Assembly (NCBI GenBank): GCA_018398765.1
Contig: JAHBMJ010002881.1
Span: 1-15,143 of the forward strand
Origin: Chromera velia
Taxonomy: Eukaryota; Sar; Chromeraceae
DNA: 15,143 nucleotides
Reading direction: 5' to 3'
The notes beneath the pieces were generated by a model that was given only the letters and a program-made list of their open reading frames with translations, did not search any database and was not told the DNA's origin. Position numbers and translations under genes: made by a program. Of this stretch, positions 11,301 to 15,143 are shown piece after piece. Every line of letters starts with the position of its first letter. The stretch's first letter is position 1.

Positions 11301-12731
11301 CTCGACTCCGAACCGCAACTACCAGGGGATCACTCGGCGGCACAGCGGGAGGAGGGCCCCAGGGGGCAAATCGAGGAGGGGTCGGGGCCCCGCCAGTTGG
11401 AGCAGTTCTATGAGAAGAAGACGAGCGAGCCTCTTCACCAGCAGATGACCCCAGTGGCAGATGAGCACGAAAGGCATGCAGACAGTCGGCCTGTCAGTGG
11501 AAGTTTCTGCAGACAGCCTTTGCCGTCGAGAAATTTGGATCACGCCTCGTGCGGGAGCTGTGCTGTGGACAGGCTTGCGGAGTTGAGGGTGAGTTTGACT
11601 GGTTCTAAATGCATGTCTGCCTCTCCATATGTGTGTCTGCCTCACTACCTGCCGGTCTGTTTGCCAATAAAATACACTACAATGACAAGTGACACAGTCT
11701 GTCGCGCAACCTGCATGAGAAGCGATGGCTTGTAGAAGGGGGTTGCCTTTTGAGTAAGATGGTTTTTTTCTCCCTTACCAGCGTAGATGAGAGAATGAAA
11801 AAAAGTTTTTTTTCCTTGTCTGAGGCTCAGAAGTAGAGACCGACCATCACTGATGTTTACCAAGTTTCTGCATGCCTTCCCACGCGGGTCTCTTTCTTCA
11901 GTTTATCGCTTCTGAACTCTCTATCTCAGGTGCTCCATGCCAGGCAGGTCCTAGAAAACCACGAAAAGGAGACGGAGCCCAAGCACGCAGGTCCGGTGAC
12001 TGCCCCTTACTCACGAACAGGGGATTCTTCGACATTCAGTCACGTGGCTGGGAAGGGAAGACCGGGACCCCGGGGAGAGGCCCGACAGCTGCCCGACCTT
12101 CCGCGAGAAGACATTGCGTGTCAGACTGGTTCACACGCGGGGCCTCCTTCACATCCAACGCGCGACCTGGAGGCGGAGAGCCGAGCCCAGGGCAGCCAAC
12201 GGGACTCCCTTGCGCCTGCAGGAAAAGGAAGCTGTGTGGTAGACAGGCTCCATGAATTGAAGGTCAGCCGTGGCTTTAGCTCATCTCAATGGCCTTTAGA
12301 GAACATTGCAAGCCTGCCTTCACGTGTGATTGTGCCTGCGTGTTTGCCTGCCTGCCTGCCTTCCTATGTCTGTTTTCATGTCCTCTCCTCTGCCCGCTTC
12401 CTTTACAGTCTCTCTCCTTTTTCGCCAGGCTGCATGAGGGTCTTCTTTTCGTCGTCTTGCTGTATATCTGTGCGCCCAAACAAGAGCCTGGACTGCCCTT
12501 TGGAAGCGAGAGAAAACGAATTTCATGTTCCTCTTTCTTTTTCTCACAGTGTCTTTTTCTACAGCTCCAATCCATGCTCTTCTCTCTCAGGTGATTCATG
12601 CGAGGCGAGACCAGGCCAGGGGAATAAGGCGGGCGGAGCACACAGAGGTGCTTAATTTAATCGCAGACAAGGGGTTCTGCAGGCTTCCTCATGCCAGTAC
12701 AGGACAGAGGGCCGACGCTCTTCCAATGTGA
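4322..12731 (+). CDS. Anoctamin/TMEM16 family membrane protein (multi-exon gene)
   Basis: Spliced model: 4322-5349, 5707-6457, 6689-6769, 6922-7150, 7419-7746, 8238-8640, 8906-9367, 9872-10174, 10569-11588, 11930-12262, 12591-12731. This gives 5,079 nt, 1,692 aa plus TGA. All ten introns are GT..AG and phases match throughout. Family signatures: a PLHD-like FFPLD (608-612), YFGEK (714-718) before helix 1, RPGFRG (806-811) before helix 3, and DFNEV...FPIAPLLGL...LESKVDAVKLF (1161-1202). Ten membrane helices lie at roughly 719-743, 761-780, 833-858, 893-915, 944-962, 1002-1025, 1162-1180, 1181-1202, 1219-1243 and 1268-1291. Candidate Ca2+ ligands are E1015, D1161, E1164, E1193 and D1197; the usual helix-6 Asn appears one residue shifted (N1012). 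Family members are Ca2+-dependent lipid scramblases or Cl- channels in plasma membrane or ER; which applies here is open. The protein is about twice the usual length because of an acidic/Ser-rich N-terminal extension and a ~400-aa polar tail. The 5' end is uncertain. Confidence 0.9.
5415..5591 (+). repeat. 177-nt pure purine (GAAA/GAAG)n tract in intron 1
   Basis: Every base from 5415 to 5591 is A or G. It begins as (GAAA)n, passes through (GAAG)n and mixed GAAAGAAG, and returns to (GAAA)n, so it is close to mirror-symmetric. It lies inside intron 1 (5350-5706). The exon 1 frame reads through it as a Lys/Arg/Glu/Gly tract and stops at 5660-5662. Such tracts can form intramolecular triplexes and are length-unstable. 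Confidence 0.95.
5707..6457 (+). CDS. Anoctamin exon 2: second half of N-terminal region
   Basis: It encodes residues 343-593. The acceptor is CTCCGTGCAG| and the donor CAG|gtaggt. The first third is very rich in Glu and Gly/Ser (EGEAEETLGSS and following) and looks disordered. It is followed by an amphipathic helical segment, then PSLELLWQKH and VLKTLHSLISRQ. The latter resembles the stretch before the PLHD motif in ANO10-like anoctamins. Confidence 0.8.
6689..6769 (+). CDS. Anoctamin exon 3: PLHD-like motif
   Basis: This small 27-codon exon, phase 0 at both ends, encodes residues 594-620. It contains EGIAVAFFPLDSSDKF, matching the 'G-I-x-x-x-F-P-L-H-D' element that closes the N-terminal domain in ANO10-type proteins; here His is missing (FFPLD). 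The donor is CCG|gtcagt and the acceptor GGTGCAG|. Confidence 0.75.
6922..7150 (+). CDS. Anoctamin exon 4: linker to helix 1
   Basis: It encodes residues 621-696 plus one base. It is a charged helical linker (FDGRLRAIEARHKRAVLEW) followed by a basic stretch (KPKKPSAHAVKREWKK) and ALWYARFC. Two donors compete: ATG|gtatgc after 7133 and GCG|gtgagt after 7150. Only the second gives the phase needed by exon 5, and it has the better consensus. Confidence 0.75.
7419..7746 (+). CDS. Anoctamin exon 5: helices 1 and 2
   Basis: It encodes residues 697-805 plus two bases. It carries DSVRAYFGEKVGFYFALLG, the most recognisable anoctamin signature, then hydrophobic helix 1. After a short charged loop (AVRDRDEHLRM) come helix 2 and WETKEWVLKERWGMQRLK, equivalent to the 'WKR' stretch after helix 2. 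The acceptor is TTTTTGCTATGCAG| and the donor CG|gtcagt. Confidence 0.92.
8238..8640 (+). CDS. Anoctamin exon 6: helices 3 and 4
   Basis: It encodes residues 806-940. It opens with RPGFRGDSKRSPVDD, matching the family's 'RPxFxG...NPV' block across the splice (CG|C codon). Helix 3 (about 833-858) and helix 4 (about 893-915) follow, separated by an acidic loop. The acceptor is TTTGTTGCAG| and the donor TTC|gtaagt. Confidence 0.92.
8906..9367 (+). CDS. Anoctamin exon 7: helices 5 and 6
   Basis: It encodes residues 941-1094. KLLF|VSSFAVDFVVGFFPFF aligns with the family's 'LKLFLFQFVNFYSxLFYIAFFKG' across the splice. CAEELQVQL (from C993) matches the 'CxxELxxQL' block. Helix 6 contains LNALELGMP, with E1015 at a Ca2+-ligand position. 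It is followed by a long charged linker (KKRIEWVKKKVQRGEKGKE). The donor is AGG|gtcagt; reading on would stop at 9389-9391. Confidence 0.9.
9626..9793 (+). CDS. Candidate extra or alternative exon in intron 7
   Basis: A phase-0 acceptor (GTTGCCGCACAG|) precedes an open frame that is in register with exon 8 through to 9871. The codons around 9662-9730 favour G/C in the third position, as the true exons do. The peptide DFLWLESLEMYGQLLSEY loosely resembles the 'FL..v..E..l..Y' stretch that lies before DYxEM in some anoctamins. A weak phase-0 donor (TCA|gtaccc) lies after 9793; otherwise exon 8 would extend from 9626. The 3' part of the stretch (GCAT and ATTC runs) looks intronic. The primary model leaves it out. 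Confidence 0.35.
9872..10174 (+). CDS. Anoctamin exon 8: helix 7 and most of helix 8
   Basis: It encodes residues 1095-1195. A Ser/Gly-rich linker leads to LFEDFNEVTVMLCF (D1161 and E1164 at the helix-7 Ca2+ sites), then FPIAPLLGLVFFVLESK with E1193. The exon ends AAG|gtttgt, the weakest donor in the gene. It is supported because the next exon starts VDAVKLF, giving the contiguous family motif 'IExxxDAxKF'. Confidence 0.93.
10468..10487 (+). repeat. (TC)10 microsatellite in intron 8
   Basis: A perfect TC dinucleotide run lies in the 3' half of intron 8 (10175-10568). It could contribute to the pyrimidine-rich context upstream of the acceptor CATCCTCAG|. Confidence 0.9.
10569..11588 (+). CDS. 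Anoctamin exon 9: helices 9 and 10 and start of tail
   Basis: It encodes residues 1196-1535. VDAVKLFHLLRRPTPQESDG and IGPW match the post-helix-8 family block; D1197 completes the Ca2+ ligands. Helices 9 and 10 end near residue 1291. The rest is a polar Ser/Pro/Gln/Glu-rich tail, likely cytosolic and disordered, ending SCAVDRLAELR|gtgagt. An optional 60-nt in-frame segment (10927-10986) could be spliced out. Confidence 0.9.
10927..10986 (+). other. Possible 60-nt in-frame intron inside exon 9
   Basis: CTCAG|gtgagg at 10927 and a pyrimidine-rich CTACCCGCAG| at 10986 bound exactly 60 nt. Removal keeps the frame (phase 1) and drops 20 residues from the start of the cytosolic tail. The signals are as good as those of accepted introns, but 60 nt is far shorter than any other intron here (152-504). 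Retained and spliced forms are both possible; the model keeps it as coding. Confidence 0.4.
11555..12626 (+). repeat. Duplicated exon-end / intron / exon-start unit in the tail
   Basis: The end of exon 9 (11559-11588) plus the start of exon 10 (11930-11960) resemble the end of exon 10 (12230-12262) plus the start of exon 11 (12591-12620). Proteins: SCAVDRLAELR|VLHAR versus SCVVDRLHELK|VIHAR. Both junctions are phase 0, both acceptors read CTATCTCAG/CTCTCTCAG, and the introns are 341 and 328 nt. This is best explained by an old tandem duplication of an intron-containing unit. Confidence 0.7.
11930..12262 (+). CDS. Anoctamin exon 10: cytosolic tail
   Basis: It encodes residues 1536-1646, phase 0 at both ends. 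It starts VLHARQVLEN and ends SCVVDRLHELK, the latter nearly repeating the end of exon 9. The interior is polar and low in hydrophobics, with no recognised domain. The acceptor is CTATCTCAG| and the donor AAG|gtcagc. Confidence 0.75.
12591..12731 (+). CDS. Anoctamin exon 11: C-terminus
   Basis: It encodes residues 1647-1692 and the TGA at 12729-12731. It starts VIHARRDQARG, nearly repeating the start of exon 10. The basic/charged helix is followed by a short end (KGFCRLPHASTGQ...). The acceptor CTCTCTCTCAG| is strong. No other downstream continuation is needed. Confidence 0.72.
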   Translation: MIHARRDQARGIRRAEHTEVLNLIADKGFCRLPHASTGQRADALPM

Positions 12732-13028
12732 TAAATTGCCACGCAGTGAGTTGCCAGTACGAAAAACTGTCTGAAAGCTGAATTGAAGGTGTGTGAAAAA
12801 TTCTACAACACCGATGGTGCTGAATTTGCAGCTGAAATACACGCTTTTGTCTAATATGCTAGAGTAGGATGTATATGAGTCAAGTTGGTCTTATATGTTA
12901 ACCCAAAAAATGTTTTTCAGTTTTTATTTCCTATAGTCTTTAGGGCCGTCTCTAGGGCCGTCTACCTCTATCAGGAAAGGCATGCATATGCGGGGATGCG
13001 GGGGGGGAGGGGCTGGGCGCCACAGATA
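12732..13028. other. 3' flank of the anoctamin gene
   Basis: Probable 3' UTR and intergenic DNA without a clear polyadenylation signal close to the stop. A 12-bp direct duplication (TAGGGCCGTCT) occurs at 12941-12964, followed by a G-rich patch near 12990-13015. Confidence 0.4.
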
Positions 13029-13570
13029 GACAAAAAAAAAATAAACTCACGACTCGGATTTCGATTTATTATTATTTTTTTATTTTTTTATGATCGCGAA
13101 GCGGTTGAAACCAATTAAGACCGCCAAATGTTGTACGGTGTTGTTTGGTGTTGCATTATGTTGTTTGACAATTGTTGAGTGTTGCTCATACTGTTGCTTT
13201 AGCCTGAGGTGTTATATCTAGTGTTAAATTAAATTGATCGATATGTCATACTCGATTACATTTATTTTTCTCTTGTATATGGTTGTTTCACTAGTTGTTT
13301 CCTAGTTCAAGTTGTTTCACTGTTGTTTCACCTTCTTTTAGGTATTGCATAGTGTTGCATCACATGTTGCAGAGAATTTTAGTGTCTAGTTTAAATGTTG
13401 TGTGGTGTTGTTTTTAGTTGTTTTAGTATTGTATAGTGTTGTTTGGAGTGTTGCATCATATAACTTGCACGGTGTTGCATATACAATGTTGTATGGTGTT
13501 GCATTAATATTGACAAAAAAAAAATTAAATAGCGATTTCAATTTCTTTTCTTTTTTTTTTTTTTTCTTTG
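13029..13570. repeat. TTG-rich degenerate repeat block between A9-containing direct repeats
   Basis: Two related segments flank the block: 13029-13090 and 13512-13567. Each reads GACA, about nine to ten A's, TAAA or TTAAA, then GATTTC-ATTT and a T-rich tail. Between them a degenerate motif of the type GTTGTATGGTGTTGCAT recurs many times (for example 13130-13165, 13340-13375, 13395-13505). No coding frame spans it. The arrangement resembles an element with short repeated ends, but no named class is supported. Confidence 0.5.
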
Positions 13571-13710
13571 TACGGCGTCTAGGGGAGGGGGGGTTTGTTT
13601 CGGTCTCTAAAACTTTACTCACCTTACTTTTAATAAAACTTTAGTGTATACTAGTGTATAGTAACTATACATATAACTATAATAACTATATAGTATATAC
13701 TGGTGACCAG

Positions 13711-13735
13711 ATTTGATTTGATTTGATTTGATTTG
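13711..13735 (+). repeat. (ATTTG)5 microsatellite
   Basis: Five perfect copies of the pentamer ATTTG. The motif's complement (CAAAT) recurs singly downstream (CAAATCT at about 13808, 13829 and 13849), so the microsatellite may have grown from a locally common motif. Confidence 0.9.
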
Positions 13736-14072
13736 AAGTAGAGCTTAACCTCAAATTAAATCTTAGGCCTGAGAAACTTTAGTATGATACGGCTGCATTA
13801 TGGCATATCAAATCTTATTAAATCTGCTTCAAATCTGACCCTTCTACCTCAAATCTTCGAGGTCAATTCTAGTCTAGATTCTAGTTTTAAATTGAGATGA
13901 CTAAAGATGACTCTAAGATAAAAACTTATATAAGCTGAGATTAAGCTTTTAGCTTTGAGAATAGCTCATTAATTTTGAGAGTCTTAATTCAGGGTATTAT
14001 TTAGCTTTTAGTCTAGTTTTTAGTAATTCTCTAAGACTTGTCTCTAAGACTTTCTAGCCCTACAAAGACCTA
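13736..14072. other. AT-rich spacer, no gene seen
   Basis: AT-rich sequence with recurring TTTAG and CTAAGA words and no open frame of interest. An imperfect TA-rich inverted repeat lies just before it (about 13645-13705). Confidence 0.4.
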
Positions 14073-14171
14073 AGAATTTACACAGGAATTTAGAGGAATT
14101 TAGACAGGAATTTAGAGGAATTTAGCTAGGAATCTAAAGAAATTTAAAGACAGGAATTTAGAGGAATTTAG
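14073..14171 (+). repeat. GAATTTA tandem array
   Basis: About nine GAATTTA heptamers are separated by 3- and 5-base spacers, giving a ~22-bp composite unit GACAGGAATTTAGAGGAATT plus TA, repeated roughly four times with decay in the middle (14125-14150). Confidence 0.85.
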
Positions 14172-14189
14172 CAATTTTTGGGGGTCAAT

Positions 14190-14300
14190 TTCTCGTGAAC
14201 TATGATGAGTTAGAACTTGATATTAACACTGATTATAATTCTATTATACGTCTATAAGCACTGTTAATATTAAGTTTTAACTCATTATAATTCATGAGAA
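14190..14300. repeat. 42-bp-arm inverted repeat (hairpin, 27-nt loop)
   Basis: The arm 14190-14231 is the reverse complement of 14259-14300 at 36 of 42 positions without gaps; three of the next four outer bases also agree. Of the six differences, four become G-U pairs if the plus strand is transcribed, leaving one C-A and one C-C. It could be a small palindromic transposon, a replication-related palindrome, or a precursor of small RNA. No promoter is visible. Confidence 0.85.
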
Positions 14301-14449
14301 ATTTATTATAAGTAGACTAGTATGAATGCCGTCTACTTCAGTCAGTGACAGTTACTACTTTCAGTCTAGCTTTCAGTAAGTTTGAGTTCATATTTATTGG
14401 CTATGAAGATCGGCTATCAAAGAGGATCTTGCCGTTTCCTCATAACACA

Positions 14450-14525
14450 CATCGCGGCAAAGTTGGGGAGGGCGGCGGCGCTAAGAGCACGCCGCAAAAA
14501 GGGCAGGGCGCTGGAGCGCCGGACC
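14450..14525. other. GC-rich island in AT-rich spacer
   Basis: An abrupt ~75-bp GC-rich patch starts after 700 bp of AT-rich DNA and includes the palindrome GGCGCTGGAGCGCC (14507-14520). Two plus frames are open through it, one giving an Ala/Arg-rich peptide (LGRAAALRARRKKGRALERR). It may be an upstream exon or the promoter-proximal region of the second gene; no splice signal settles this. Confidence 0.4.
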
Positions 14526-14826
14526 TTTTCTGCATCCATGCGCATGCATCGATCCATGCAATACTGCACCCATGTATTGAATACTGAAGATGATCTGATG
14601 AGTGATTGAGTCTGGTAAGAGGAACAGACAACCTCAGTGATATTTCCGTGATCTTGACTCTATATTGGGTTCCTCGATAGTGTTTTGATCGTATCTTGTG
14701 GCTTCTGGCGTTGTGGTTCTGGCGACTTCTTGATTTTTGTGCTTTTGTCCGCCACTTCTGTGTCCACACTTCCAAGCTAAAATATCCCAACGAGCTTGGG
14801 GAGATCCTGGTGGGACTTAGAAAGAC

Positions 14827-15143
14827 TTGCCCAACTTGCCCAGAGCAGAAAGAGAGGCTTTGCGGAAGAGGCTGAAACGGGCGGAACGTGCTGCGGAGGT
14901 GAAGGGGTTGCGGGAGAAGCACAAAGTGGCCTCCCCGAAGACAGGTGCTCCGCTGGGGCCTCGAAAGGTGGCTCAGCCGGGAGGTTTGAAACTCCATCCG
15001 GTCAGTCAATCAACCACAAACGTTGCATTTCAATTGGTTTCCGTGTTCACTTTGTCACGCATATCTTGCTTACATTTGGTTTGTGTTGCAGAGTGAAGCA
15101 AAGAGAAAGAGAGCAGCGGAGAGAGAAGCAGAACTGTTCAACC
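14827..15143 (+). CDS. Start of a second gene: Lys/Arg/Glu-rich protein, 3'-partial
   Basis: An open frame up to 15000 encodes a charged, probably helical segment (EREALRKRLKRAERAAEVKG) and then a basic Gly/Pro-containing stretch (PKTGAPLGPRKVAQPGGLK). It ends CCG|gtcagt, the commonest donor of the neighbouring gene. The intron 15001-15091 ends in TTTGTGTTGCAG|, and the phase-0 continuation reads SEAKRKRAAEREAELFN to the window edge. There is no in-frame ATG after the stop at 14817-14819, so the exon starts at an unidentified acceptor (14819 or 14843 are options) or upstream. I do not recognise the family; the composition would suit a nuclear or nucleolar protein or a coiled coil. Same strand as the anoctamin gene. 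Confidence 0.5.

Noticed and set aside
14440-15009. 189-codon minus-strand open frame
   Set aside because: It overlaps the plus-strand Lys/Arg-rich exon with good splice signals; its own product is a low-complexity shadow of the opposite strand with no recognisable motif.
1-15143. tRNA genes, CRISPR arrays, bacterial operons or a defence system
   Set aside because: No cloverleaf, no spacer-repeat array with unique spacers and no bacterial-type gene packing; the DNA is clearly intron-bearing eukaryotic.

Overview
The window looks like nuclear DNA of a protist eukaryote. It holds an intron-rich gene with canonical GT..AG introns of about 150-500 bp, long low-complexity protein insertions, and gene-poor flanks full of mini- and microsatellites. 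My best guess is a chromerid alveolate (Chromera-like), but that rests on overall style only, not on a marker gene.

Layout. Bases 1-4300 are mostly non-coding. They contain a tandem pair of ~195-bp elements with 16-bp terminal inverted repeats (474-906), a ~1.1-kb minisatellite of 37/38-bp units (about 1603-2712), an AT-rich stretch, and a diverged second copy of the minisatellite with its flank (3590-3740). A short GC-rich patch with a good splice donor lies near 3981. Bases 4322-12731 carry one plus-strand gene in at least 11 coding exons. Its protein, about 1,692 aa, is a ten-helix anoctamin/TMEM16 family membrane protein: a predicted calcium-dependent phospholipid scramblase or ion channel. 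All exon phases agree, and five of the six usual Ca2+-binding side chains can be located (the acidic ones). Bases 12732-14820 are AT-rich and repeat-rich: a TTG-rich block between two A9-containing direct repeats, an ATTTG microsatellite, a GAATTTA array and a 42-bp-arm inverted repeat that would fold well as plus-strand RNA. The last ~320 bases hold the start of a second plus-strand gene with a Lys/Arg/Glu-rich product and one intron, cut by the window end.

Most notable points: the C-terminal tail of the anoctamin is built by duplication of an intron-exon unit; intron 1 carries a 177-nt pure-purine tract that stays open in frame; a possible unrecognised in-frame exon lies in intron 7; and the hairpin at 14190-14300 has the mismatch pattern expected of selected or edited RNA. 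I found no convincing new multi-gene system.
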